A stretch of DNA of 64,000 nucleotides from Ignavibacteriales bacterium (GTDB lineage Bacteria > Bacteroidota > Ignavibacteria > Ignavibacteriales > Ignavibacteriaceae), in assembly GCA_016707585.1 (NCBI GenBank), contig JADJHL010000011.1:620001-684000 (forward strand), in the 5' to 3' direction. The position numbers and the translations under genes are program-made. The notes under the pieces were generated by a model that was given only the letters and a program-made list of their open reading frames with translations, did no database searches and had not been told where the DNA came from. Of this stretch, positions 1-7,559 are shown in pieces. Position 1 is the stretch's first letter. Every line of letters starts with the position of its first letter.

Positions 1-2
1 AT

Positions 3-620
3 TTCTTCAATAGTTTATTGCTTTCAACTATAGTAACGTTGTTATATATAACTTTTACTTCAATGGCCGGATATGCTTTTGCAAAGTATAGATTTGCAGG
101 TAAAAAAGTTTTGTTTAATCTTTTGTTAAGTTCGATGATAATCCCAAGTCAAGTTACAATGCTGCCGTTGTTCTTATTATTAAAATCATTGGGATTTATC
201 AATACTTATATGGCGATAATCATCCCTGGTTTAGCAAATATTTTTGGAATCTTTTTAATCAGGCAATATTGTATTTCAATCCCTGATAGTTTAATTGAAG
301 CTGCAAGAATGGATGGGGCAACTGATTTTCAAATCTATAGAAAAGTAATTCTTCCGCTTGCAATACCAATACTTGTTACACTTGCAATATTTTCTTTTCT
401 TGGTACATGGAATGATTTTCTCTGGCCGTTAATTGCTTTAACTGATGATTCGATGTATACATTGCCGGTTGCACTTGCAAATCTTATGCTTGAGCATACA
501 AAAGATCCCGAACTGATGATGGCTGGATCAGTAGTTACAATAATTCCTGTAATAATAGTTTTTCTTGCCCTTCAAAAATATTACATAAAAGGAATTATGA
601 TGGGAAGCGTAAAAGAATAA
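3..620 (+). CDS. Sugar ABC transporter permease, MalG type (5' end outside window)
   Basis: Inner-membrane permease of a carbohydrate ABC importer (MalG/UgpE class). The frame is open to the first bases of the window, so the N-terminus is missing; the TTG at 18 is not a convincing start. Hydrophobic segments alternate with loops. The cytoplasmic EAA loop that docks on the ATPase is clear (EAARMDGATDFQIYRKV, nt about 297-350), followed by the usual PLAIP. The C-terminus ends about 46 bp before the ATPase gene, consistent with one operon. The substrate cannot be read from this piece; the binding protein and partner permease would lie upstream. Family call is firm, substrate unknown. Confidence 0.9.
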   Translation, partial: FFNSLLLSTIVTLLYITFTSMAGYAFAKYRFAGKKVLFNLLLSSMIIPSQVTMLPLFLLLKSLGFINTYMAIIIPGLANIFGIFLIRQYCISIPDSLIEAARMDGATDFQIYRKVILPLAIPILVTLAIFSFLGTWNDFLWPLIALTDDSMYTLPVALANLMLEHTKDPELMMAGSVVTIIPVIIVFLALQKYYIKGIMMGSVKE

Positions 621-666
621 TTTTAATTTATGAATTAAGTATTTAGAAATATAGAAAATAAAAACT

Positions 667-1758
667 ATGGCTGAAGTAGTGTTAAAAAATGTATGCAAAA
701 TTTATGATGGCGGAAACAAAGTTGTAACCGACGCAAGTTTTACAGTTAAAGATAAAGAGTTTGTAGTTCTTGTTGGTCCATCTGGATGTGGAAAAACAAC
801 AACGTTGCGAATGGTTGCAGGACTTGAAGAAATATCAAGCGGAGAAATACTAATTGATGGCAAAGTTGTAAATAGTTTGCCACCAAAAGATCGTGATATT
901 GCGATGGTTTTTCAGAACTATGCTCTTTATCCACATATGACTGTTTACGAGAACATGGCATTTGGTTTAAAGCTAAAGAAAGTTGAAAAGAGTGAAATCG
1001 ATAAAAGAGTAAAAGAGGCAGCAAAAATTTTAAGCTTAGAAGAATATTTAAATAGAAAACCCAAAGCACTTTCCGGAGGACAAAGACAAAGAGTAGCAGT
1101 TGGCAGAGCTATTGTAAGAAAACCAAAAGTTTTTTTGTTTGATGAACCATTAAGCAATCTTGATGCAAAGCTAAGAGTTCAGATGAGAACCGAAATATCT
1201 AAGCTCCATAAACAACTTGAAGCAACAATGATATATGTTACACACGATCAAACAGAAGCGATGACAATGGGTGATAGAATTGTTGTTATGAAAGACGGGG
1301 TGATAAATCAAGTTGATGCGCCAATGAATCTTTACAATAAACCAATAAATAAATTTGTTGCTGGTTTTATCGGAAGTCCTGCAATGAATTTTATTGATTT
1401 AATCATAAAATCTGAAAATAAACTTACCAGTAAAAATGGTGCAATAAATTTTGACTTATCGATCAAGAATAAAGAGACATTAAAAAATTATATTAACAAA
1501 TCAGTGAGTCTTGGAATTAGGCCTGAAGATATTCAACTCGAAAATATTTTTAATAATTCAATATCCATAGAGGCTAACGTAGATGTTATTGAGCCAATGG
1601 GGAATGAAACATTTATACATTTTGTTGCCGATGAATCACAATTTATTGCCAGAGTAAAACCGACTAAAGATTTAAAGCTATTTGAAAAAACTCAATTGTT
1701 CATCGATGCTGATAAATTATATTTATTTGATCCTCACACAGGAGATAATATTGTTTAA
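667..1758 (+). CDS. Sugar ABC transporter ATP-binding protein (MsmK/UgpC/MalK family)
   Basis: ATPase that powers a carbohydrate ABC importer. All nucleotide-binding motifs are present: Walker A GPSGCGKTT (residues 37-45), Q-loop Q83, signature LSGGQ (135-139), Walker B FLFDE (156-160) and switch H193. After about residue 235 comes the MalK-type regulatory part with a TOBE/OB region (GIRPEDIQL near 280-290). The length of 363 residues is normal for the family. It follows the MalG-type permease in the same direction and is probably the last gene of that operon, since the next gene is convergent. MalK-type ATPases can be shared between several sugar importers. Confidence 0.94.
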   Translation: MAEVVLKNVCKIYDGGNKVVTDASFTVKDKEFVVLVGPSGCGKTTTLRMVAGLEEISSGEILIDGKVVNSLPPKDRDIAMVFQNYALYPHMTVYENMAFGLKLKKVEKSEIDKRVKEAAKILSLEEYLNRKPKALSGGQRQRVAVGRAIVRKPKVFLFDEPLSNLDAKLRVQMRTEISKLHKQLEATMIYVTHDQTEAMTMGDRIVVMKDGVINQVDAPMNLYNKPINKFVAGFIGSPAMNFIDLIIKSENKLTSKNGAINFDLSIKNKETLKNYINKSVSLGIRPEDIQLENIFNNSISIEANVDVIEPMGNETFIHFVADESQFIARVKPTKDLKLFEKTQLFIDADKLYLFDPHTGDNIV

Positions 1759-1801
1759 TACAAAATAATATTAAATAAAAAATATCACTTTAATCTTTTT
1801 A

Positions 1802-2503
1802 CTAATTAGGCTTTGATTTTATTTCCTTCAACTCAAAAACAATTTCGCCTAATCCAAGTAGATCTCTTGCTGTCCCAATTACTCCACCACCTTCAACAAC
1901 TGCAACCATTTTAATAAGTCCAATATCTTTTGCGTACCATTCTGTAACATAACTTTTAGTCCCTTTTGTTGATTTTACAGTTGTAACAAGTTTAATCGCA
2001 TCAAAAGCACCAGCAGGAACTTTTACTTTTTCAATATTTTCTATTTTAGCATTTAAATCTAAAATGTAAGTGTCGTCTTCATCGAATTCTTTACCCTTCC
2101 AATTCCATTTATTGCCTGAGTTAAATGGAAATTTAATTCTTGGTAAGGGCTCATTGTAAGTTAGCTTGCCTTCTTTGGATAGTATTAACATTAACGTAAT
2201 ATTTTGATAGGTTTCTTTTACAAAAACTCCATCATCATTTATAAGTAGTTTTTGTCTGTAAATAAAGTCCTCGCCACTAAATGTAAAAACATCAAGATTT
2301 TTCTCTTTGGTTATTTTTAATTCTGCTTCACCAAAGTCTGAATCATAAATTAAAGTTTTATTAGTGGTAACTGGGAAATAATCACTGGATAAAATAGAAA
2401 CATTTTCATTGGAATAGTTTTCTGTTGAAATGTGAGTATAATTTTGTGATGGGCTAAAGGAAAACAAGGAAACAAAAGTTATAAGAAATGCTTTTAAGAT
2501 CAT
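1802..2503 (-). CDS. Secreted protein of unknown function, DUF3108-like
   Basis: A 233-residue protein starting with a hydrophobic signal-like segment (residues 1-20), so probably periplasmic. The rest is predicted beta-rich and follows the pattern of DUF3108/TapB-like secreted proteins: DYFP near residues 41-44, KVPAGAFDAIKL (about 162-173) and a WYAKDIGLIKM motif near 190-200. Those families are found in envelopes but have no established reaction. It is monocistronic and convergent with the ATPase gene 43 bp away. Assignment rests on motif resemblance only; function unknown. Confidence 0.6.
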   Translation of the reverse strand: MILKAFLITFVSLFSFSPSQNYTHISTENYSNENVSILSSDYFPVTTNKTLIYDSDFGEAELKITKEKNLDVFTFSGEDFIYRQKLLINDDGVFVKETYQNITLMLILSKEGKLTYNEPLPRIKFPFNSGNKWNWKGKEFDEDDTYILDLNAKIENIEKVKVPAGAFDAIKLVTTVKSTKGTKSYVTEWYAKDIGLIKMVAVVEGGGVIGTARDLLGLGEIVFELKEIKSKPN

Positions 2504-2681
2504 AGAATTCCTCTACAGAGTTTGTGTTTTTTATTAATCCAAAGATTAACTGAAAGTCAGTAAGAAAAAAGAGTAAAAAGAAATATCGGAATACAAACTT
2601 TAATATGATTTATCGAAATATCTAATGTAAAAAATGCGAAAATCGCTTAAAATCGCAATCTTCGCATACTAAAAATATCTT

Positions 2682-2692
2682 GCGGAGAGTCA
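2682..2692. repeat. Candidate attachment-site copy of the tRNA-Ser 3' end
   Basis: GCGGAGAGTCA is identical to 4531-4541, the acceptor-stem end of the tRNA-Ser gene, and in the same orientation. The two copies bracket hipBA, and the hipBA side is downstream of the tRNA 3' end, the usual geometry for a tRNA-targeted integration. It overlaps a small inverted repeat (AGAGT 2686-2690 / ACTCT 2696-2700). No integrase is present, so this is inference. Confidence 0.45.
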
Positions 2693-2752
2693 AGTACTCT
2701 ACTCATTATTTCCGTCCATTCTTTGCAATTATTTTATAAATAATATTTATAA

Positions 2753-2770
2753 TGTGTAGAATATTACTCA
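2753..2770. promoter_or_regulatory. Candidate HipB operator O1 (distal)
   Basis: TGTGTAGAATATTACTCA is an 18-bp palindrome with 6-bp arms, a 6-bp centre and one mismatch. It matches the proximal site at 2785-2802, and the two are spaced 32 bp apart, about three helical turns. HipB-type antitoxins bind paired palindromes in their own promoter. Confidence 0.5.
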
Positions 2771-2784
2771 AAAAGCATTATCTT

Positions 2785-2802
2785 TGTGTAGTATGTTACA
2801 CA
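2785..2802. promoter_or_regulatory. Candidate HipB operator O2 (proximal)
   Basis: TGTGTAGTATGTTACACA is a perfect palindrome of 6-bp arms around a 6-bp centre, ending 15 bp before the hipB start codon. Its right half also forms a longer inverted repeat with sequence at 2748-2762 (13 of 15 positions). Position and symmetry suit autorepression of hipBA. Confidence 0.58.
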
Positions 2803-2817
2803 TTATAGGATATCGGG

Positions 2818-3123
2818 ATGTTGCAATCTAAAACAAATAAAATTTTGACTGAGCTAGGGGGAAATATCAGATTAGCTCGTTTAAGAAGAAAATTAAGTTC
2901 TGAACAAGTTGCAGAAAGAGCAGATATCAGTAGAAAAACTCTTTATGAAATTGAAAGAGGGCGCCCAAATGTGAGTTTAGGGAATTATGCCCAAGTGCTT
3001 TCTGTGCTTGGGCTAGCAAATGATTTGTTGAATGTGGCTAAGGATGATACCTTGGGTAGAAAGTTACAAGATGCAGATTTGGTTGTAAAAGAAAGAGCTC
3101 CAAAAAGAAATTCAGAGGAATAA
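2818..3123 (+). CDS. hipB: HipB-like antitoxin, XRE-family DNA-binding protein
   Basis: A 101-residue protein with one XRE/Cro helix-turn-helix domain (about residues 14-68: GGNIRLARLRR, then SSEQVAERADISRKTLYEIERGR). The tail after residue 75 is charged and may be flexible. It lies 3 bp before a HipA-family gene, so it is read as the antitoxin and autorepressor of that pair. By family knowledge HipB neutralises HipA by complex formation and binds operators in its own promoter; two matching palindromes lie immediately upstream. The gene order hipB-hipA is the usual one. The exact operator contact is inferred. Confidence 0.88.
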   Translation: MLQSKTNKILTELGGNIRLARLRRKLSSEQVAERADISRKTLYEIERGRPNVSLGNYAQVLSVLGLANDLLNVAKDDTLGRKLQDADLVVKERAPKRNSEE

Positions 3124-3126
3124 ATT

Positions 3127-4392
3127 ATGGCAAAGACAGAATCACGAAAAGAAATATTAGTATATGCTGATTGGGTGGGATTAAAAGAAAACCCTACTCT
3201 ATTAGGAAAATTATATTCAACTATAGTAAGAGGTAATGAAGTTTTTTCTTTTGAGTATTCGGATGAATGGCTGAAATCAAAATATGCACAGGTAATTGAT
3301 CCGGATCTAGGACTTTATTCGGGTCCACATTTCCTTGATGAAAAGAAAAGTAACTTCGGAATTTTTCTGGATTCCTCTCCAGATAAATGGGGAAAACGAT
3401 TGATGAAAAGAAGAGAAGGAATACTCGCAAGAAGTGAAAAGCGCCAAGCAAGAACTTTAATGGAATCGGATTATTTATTAGGTGTACACGATGAAAATAG
3501 AATGGGAGGGTTAAGGTTTAAACTTAGTGAGTACGGGCAGTTTTTGAATCAGGATAGATCACTAGCTGCACCTCCAATAACATCATTAAGTGAATTACAA
3601 GTTGCAAGTTTAGAGTTAGAAAAAGATGATGATGTTACTGATGAAGAACACATAAAGTGGTTGAATATGTTATTAGCTCCAGGATCATCATTAGGAGGTG
3701 CGCGTCCTAAAGCAAGCATTACGGATAAGAGTGAATTATGGATAGCGAAATTTCCAAGTGCTAGTGACAGCAAAGATATTGGTGGCTGGGAGATGGTTGT
3801 GCATAATTTAGCTAGAAGATGTGGATTAAATGTTGTTGAGGCGAGAATTGAAAAATTTATCAGTCCATATCATACATTTTTAGTTAAAAGATTTGATAGG
3901 AATAAATCAGAAAGAATTCATTTTGCATCCGCAATGACTATGCTTGGTTATATTGATGGTACTAATGCAGATTCCGGGGCAAGCTATTTAGAGTTAGCAG
4001 ACTTTATTAGTAATAATAGTGCAAGAGTGAATGCTGACCTTGAAGAATTATGGAGACGGATTGTATTTAGTATAAGTGTTTCTAATACAGATGATCATCT
4101 GAGAAATCACGGTTTCATCCTAACTGAAAAGGGGTGGATTCTTTCACCAGCTTATGATATAAACCCAAACGAACAAGGGTTGGGATTGTGCCTAAATATA
4201 TCCGATAATGATAATTCACTTGAGTATGATTTAGCACTAGAAGTAGCAGAATACTTTAGACTCGAGAAAGTAAAAGCTGAATCAATAATAAAAGAAATAA
4301 AGAATAATGTTAGTGATTGGAAAACGGTTGCAAACAGATATGGTATTTCAAAAACTGAACAGACGATGATGGAGAATGCTTTTAACGTTTAG
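3127..4392 (+). CDS. hipA: HipA-family serine/threonine kinase toxin
   Basis: A 421-residue HipA-type kinase. The N-terminal HipA-N region covers about 1-115, followed by the kinase core. Visible motifs are the family P-loop GSSLGGARPKA (186-196), the catalytic loop NTDDHLRN (320-327, with D322 and N327 matching E. coli D309 and N314) and the metal-binding PAYDI (D344, matching D332). All key residues are intact, so it should be active. E. coli HipA phosphorylates glutamyl-tRNA synthetase and causes growth arrest; other HipA types use other tRNA-synthetase or ribosomal targets, and the target here is unknown. It sits next to a tRNA-Ser gene between candidate attachment repeats. Confidence 0.9.
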   Translation: MAKTESRKEILVYADWVGLKENPTLLGKLYSTIVRGNEVFSFEYSDEWLKSKYAQVIDPDLGLYSGPHFLDEKKSNFGIFLDSSPDKWGKRLMKRREGILARSEKRQARTLMESDYLLGVHDENRMGGLRFKLSEYGQFLNQDRSLAAPPITSLSELQVASLELEKDDDVTDEEHIKWLNMLLAPGSSLGGARPKASITDKSELWIAKFPSASDSKDIGGWEMVVHNLARRCGLNVVEARIEKFISPYHTFLVKRFDRNKSERIHFASAMTMLGYIDGTNADSGASYLELADFISNNSARVNADLEELWRRIVFSISVSNTDDHLRNHGFILTEKGWILSPAYDINPNEQGLGLCLNISDNDNSLEYDLALEVAEYFRLEKVKAESIIKEIKNNVSDWKTVANRYGISKTEQTMMENAFNV

Positions 4393-4475
4393 TGTATTGT
4401 TAAAAGGTCTCATAAAAGTCTCATCGATAGGTGAGAACAGGGGTATTAGGTACTACTAGGTGAGTGATTGGATAT

Positions 4476-4521
4476 AAAAAAAAGCTTGAAAATGAGGTCT
4501 TTAGATCTCAATTCAAGCTTT
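4476..4521 (-). terminator. Rho-independent terminator of the tRNA-Ser gene
   Basis: A strong hairpin: AAAGCTTGAA (4481-4490) pairs with TTCAAGCTTT (4512-4521), continued by GAG/CTC with further pairing in the centre. Read on the minus strand it is followed by a T-run (complement of the A-run 4476-4483). It lies 8 bp beyond the tRNA 3' end. Confidence 0.75.
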
Positions 4522-4528
4522 AATAGTA

Positions 4529-4618
4529 TGGCGGAGAGTCAGGGATTCGAACCCCGGAAGGACTTGCATCCTTAACGGTTTTCAAGACCGCCGCATTCAA
4601 CCGCTCTGCCAACTCTCC
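4529..4618 (-). tRNA. tRNA-Ser(TGA)
   Basis: Read on the minus strand, the 90-nt gene starts GGAGAGTT and ends with the matching acceptor strand GACTCTCC, then G and an encoded CCA. The anticodon is TGA (complement of 4582-4584) in the loop CTTGAAA, and the T-loop GGTTCGAATCC is present. The long variable arm expected for a class II serine tRNA lies between anticodon and T arms. A terminator follows. The 3' end is duplicated at 2682-2692. Confidence 0.96.
4531..4541. repeat. tRNA-proximal copy of the 11-bp direct repeat
   Basis: GCGGAGAGTCA is part of the 3' end of the tRNA-Ser gene and is the partner of the copy at 2682-2692. Together they define a 1.86-kb interval holding only hipBA and the tRNA terminator. 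Confidence 0.45.
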
Positions 4619-4726
4619 AAGAATATATATTTTATAAGAACAAATTTGAGTGCCAAATATAATCATACTTGATGTTTCTACAAACTGATTTTTACTATCT
4701 TTAACTCAAATTAATTAAGAATTTCT

Positions 4727-5488
4727 ATGGATTTAACAGAATTTACTCCTTTTCTTAAACTACTTGCTCATGAAAGTTCTTCTATTATAAAAAAATATTT
4801 TCGAACGGATTTTAATATCGAAAATAAAGAAGATTTATCGCCAGTAACTATAGCTGATAAACTGACTGAAGAAAAAATGAGAGAATTAATTCTAAAAGAA
4901 TTTCCTTCTCACGGAATTATTGGTGAGGAATTTGGCACTCACAATACTGATGCTGAATATGTTTGGGTACTTGATCCAATCGACGGAACAAAAAGTTTTA
5001 TTTCTGGAGCACTAAGTTTTGGGACATTGATTGCTTTACTAAAAAATGGTAAACCAATTATTGGAGTTATTAATCATCCAATACTAAATGAGTTTTTAAT
5101 TGGTGATAATACTTCGGCTTTTCTTAATGGAAGCAAAACTCAAATCAGAAATTGTTCTTCTATTTCAGAAGCAACCTTACTTACAACAGATCATCTAAAC
5201 ATTGGTCAATATCAAAATAAAATTGGATTTGAAAATCTTATTTCAAAAACAAAATTATACAGAAACTGGGGTGATTGTTATGGTTATTATTTACTTGCAA
5301 CAGGATTTGCGGATATAATGATTGATCCTGTTATGAGTGTTTGGGATTCGATGGCACTTATTCCAATTATAAATGGAGCTGGTGGATTGATAACTGATTA
5401 TCAAGGTAATGATGCAATAAAAGGGAAGAGTATAGTTGCTTCAAATCGAATTATCCATAATGAAGTTTTAAGATATTTAAATTCATAA
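4727..5488 (+). CDS. Inositol-monophosphatase-family phosphatase, HisN type
   Basis: A 253-residue metal-dependent phosphatase. Metal-binding motifs are GEEFG (E67/E68), WVLDPIDGTKSF (D83, D86) and the C-terminal VWDSMALIP (D207). The stretch WGDCYGYYLLATG (181-193) and the overall length resemble the histidinol-phosphatase HisN branch rather than classical SuhB. HisN removes phosphate from L-histidinol phosphate in histidine synthesis; inositol-1-phosphate or a related sugar phosphate is the alternative substrate. No other his genes are in the window, so the assignment comes from sequence alone. It is monocistronic and convergent with the next gene (5-bp gap). Confidence 0.8.
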   Translation: MDLTEFTPFLKLLAHESSSIIKKYFRTDFNIENKEDLSPVTIADKLTEEKMRELILKEFPSHGIIGEEFGTHNTDAEYVWVLDPIDGTKSFISGALSFGTLIALLKNGKPIIGVINHPILNEFLIGDNTSAFLNGSKTQIRNCSSISEATLLTTDHLNIGQYQNKIGFENLISKTKLYRNWGDCYGYYLLATGFADIMIDPVMSVWDSMALIPIINGAGGLITDYQGNDAIKGKSIVASNRIIHNEVLRYLNS

Positions 5489-5493
5489 AAAAA

Positions 5494-6255
5494 TTATATC
5501 ATAAACACAAATATTATTATTGAAATTATTGATGTTATAAGAGGCATAATTTTTATTTGTTTAAATCTAAACATTAATATCAATGCAATTATCCACAATA
5601 GAGTAAAGAACACAAAAGCTGCCGGAAATAATTTACTTATTTCTGGTATTACGGAATTCATATATCCAAATTTATACGTTAGATAAAGTGGATTGATTAA
5701 AGCCGTTAGTGTTAAAAATATTATTGCAACTAAGAATCCAAATTTTTTAACTTTTTCAGATTGATTAAAATATTCCAACCCTGTTCGCACTGCCAACAAT
5801 AAACCAAGATATAATAAAAGAAAACGCAATACTTTAGCCATAACAGGTATCTTTCCATAGAAAGTTAGCTCTACTTTTTTGTTATCCGGCAATAAGTATT
5901 TTTTTTGATTGAGGTTTAATTCTGCATAGTAAAATAATTTGCTTAGCGGCTTTAATGATTTTATTCTGTTTTGTAAAGTTAGATTTGATTTTTTTAATTC
6001 AATTAAATTCCACACTGAATCAGGTTCAATCTTCCAGAATAAATTGCCATCTATTTTATCATTATCTGTTCTAATAATAACTTCAAAATCATCTTTACCA
6101 TAATGTGTTTTTTCAAATCTGTACGATACTTTTTTATTATCTACACCAAAAGTTCCGGAGATAGGATAATCTTTATCTATAAGATTAGATAAAAAAATTG
6201 TTAAAAAAGTTATAACAATAGAAGCCACCCAAAGTATAATATTATTTTTTTTCAT
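5494..6255 (-). CDS. Membrane protein of unknown function
   Basis: A 253-residue protein with one N-terminal membrane segment (about 7-25), an extracytoplasmic part of roughly 110 residues predicted to be beta-rich (FEVIIRTDNDKIDGNLFWK), and four hydrophobic segments in the C-terminal half (about 137-160, 171-193, 208-228, 232-252). I do not recognise the family. Layout suggests a sensor-like or scaffold envelope protein with a small soluble domain outside the membrane. It is separated from the following minus-strand genes by a terminator, so it has its own promoter. Confidence 0.6.
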   Translation of the reverse strand: MKKNNIILWVASIVITFLTIFLSNLIDKDYPISGTFGVDNKKVSYRFEKTHYGKDDFEVIIRTDNDKIDGNLFWKIEPDSVWNLIELKKSNLTLQNRIKSLKPLSKLFYYAELNLNQKKYLLPDNKKVELTFYGKIPVMAKVLRFLLLYLGLLLAVRTGLEYFNQSEKVKKFGFLVAIIFLTLTALINPLYLTYKFGYMNSVIPEISKLFPAAFVFFTLLWIIALILMFRFKQIKIMPLITSIISIIIFVFMI

Positions 6256-6322
6256 TGATTAAATTTTGTGTTATTTGAAAACTAAATTTATAAAGAAATG
6301 ATAGATACGGAAAGATATAAAC

Positions 6323-6348
6323 AAAAAAGCCCCGAATAAATCGGGGCT
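6323..6348 (-). terminator. Rho-independent terminator downstream of the barrel-protein gene
   Basis: AGCCCCGA (6328-6335) pairs with TCGGGGCT (6341-6348) around a 5-nt loop. On the minus strand it is followed by a T-run (complement of 6323-6328). It ends the three-gene minus-strand cluster that begins at 9506. Confidence 0.85.
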
Positions 6349-6365
6349 GAATTACACAAATTGAT

Positions 6366-7538
6366 TTAGAGCGATGTTCCGATTTTAAATCTTAGATTTA
6401 CAAATATTTTTGTAAAGCCAAATCCACCGTCATCTAAACGTGATAAACTTGCTGATGGGCCAATGGCAAAAGCACTAAAGCCCCATCCTTCCATAATCTT
6501 TTGGACTAAAATATTTATGTTATACTGTGGTTCACGATATTTACTACCAGGCATTCCATCAAAACTAAAATCAAAAGTACTTCCAGCCAATGATGCTTCT
6601 CTGAGTAATAAGCCAAAATGCCATTCATCAAGATACTGAGCAACATAAACCTTGCCTCTTGTTGAACCAAGAATTGAAACAGGATATCTAAACTCCCAGT
6701 TCAAAAAAGATTGCTCATTGTGTATAACTCTTGCTTGATATTTTATAGTAGAATCTGAATTAAGAACAGTTGCACCTTCATCTGTATCAAGATATCTGTG
6801 CAAGCTTGCTTCACCAATTTTTGATGTTGCTTTGAAATAACCAAATTCAAAAAAGTTACCGAAAGGGATAACATAATTAACTTGAAAACCTTCACTAAAG
6901 ATTAAGTTATTATGATTTTGCTCTTTCATTGCCTCAATCATTGCATCGATGTGACTAAATATACCAGCCTTTACTCCAAGTATGTGAAAATTAACTTCCA
7001 TCATATTTGTTTCAAGTGCGCCGGAATAGGGAGTACCGATACCGAGTGATAATCCAACATCTTGCTTTAATGATAATCCGAGTCTTTCACCGCCTTGTAG
7101 TTGGAAGAATGGATTTATATATCCAAGAGTAGGCGATATCTGCATTTTTGTTGGCGGCTGTGTAACTTTATTAATTCTGATTTTTTGAAACACCCTGGTA
7201 AAAACACTTCCATAATTAATATCTTCTTCAAGATTTAATTTGAATGGATAAGTAATTATTCTTGCACGTAATTCTGGTGGGACGGCAAGAAAAGGATATA
7301 AAACACTTTTGATTGAAATAGTTTGGTTGTTAGCATCTCTCAAATCAACTACAATCTCGGCTTTAGGATCTGGTGGATCTATAAATAGTGCAGTTTGAAT
7401 ATTGATGAACAAACTATCATCCAAAGGTTCCATTTGATAATATCTTATTTGTTCTTCTTCTTCCTGTGCAAAAATAGAATTAAATCCGAGGAGGAATACA
7501 AGAGTTAAGAGTACAAGAATTTGTTTAGATGCTTTCAT
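6366..7538 (-). CDS. Probable outer-membrane beta-barrel protein of unknown family
   Basis: A 390-residue protein with a signal peptide (about 1-24, ending IFAQ). It has an N-terminal soluble part (about 25-130, with LFINIQTALFIDPPDPKAEIVVDLRD) and then alternating aromatic/glycine strands typical of outer-membrane barrels (FGYFKATSKIG, FAIGPSASLSRL, and a C-terminal strand FVNLRFKIG). It is the last gene of a minus-strand cluster, 21 bp after the GldM-like gene and before a strong terminator. Context suggests it is the outer-membrane partner of the motor pair encoded upstream. It does not look like PorP/SprF. No family assigned. Confidence 0.55.
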   Translation of the reverse strand: MKASKQILVLLTLVFLLGFNSIFAQEEEEQIRYYQMEPLDDSLFINIQTALFIDPPDPKAEIVVDLRDANNQTISIKSVLYPFLAVPPELRARIITYPFKLNLEEDINYGSVFTRVFQKIRINKVTQPPTKMQISPTLGYINPFFQLQGGERLGLSLKQDVGLSLGIGTPYSGALETNMMEVNFHILGVKAGIFSHIDAMIEAMKEQNHNNLIFSEGFQVNYVIPFGNFFEFGYFKATSKIGEASLHRYLDTDEGATVLNSDSTIKYQARVIHNEQSFLNWEFRYPVSILGSTRGKVYVAQYLDEWHFGLLLREASLAGSTFDFSFDGMPGSKYREPQYNINILVQKIMEGWGFSAFAIGPSASLSRLDDGGFGFTKIFVNLRFKIGTSL

Positions 7539-7559
7539 TTTTTTTATATACCTGAATAA

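Larger units (their letters stand above)
2504..2817. other. Intergenic region with a tRNA-like direct repeat, a hairpin and two operators
   Basis: This 314-bp gap separates the divergent secreted-protein gene and hipB. It holds a 7-bp inverted repeat (ATGCGAA 2634-2640 / TTCGCAT 2661-2667), the 11-bp copy of the tRNA-Ser 3' end (2682-2692), and two 18-bp palindromes just upstream of hipB (2753-2770 and 2785-2802). No open reading frame is convincing here. Confidence 0.6.

Noticed and set aside
746..1157. Antisense ORFs over the sugar ABC ATPase gene (107 and 70 aa)
   Set aside because: They are shadows of a gene with all ABC motifs, have odd composition and no family pattern.
1759..1801. Terminator between the ABC ATPase gene and the secreted protein gene
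   Set aside because: Only weak AT-only pairing is visible; not strong enough to report.
2682..2700. A second tRNA-Ser gene or tRNA fragment
   Set aside because: Only 11 bp match the tRNA 3' end and no cloverleaf can be formed; a direct-repeat (att-like) reading is more economical.
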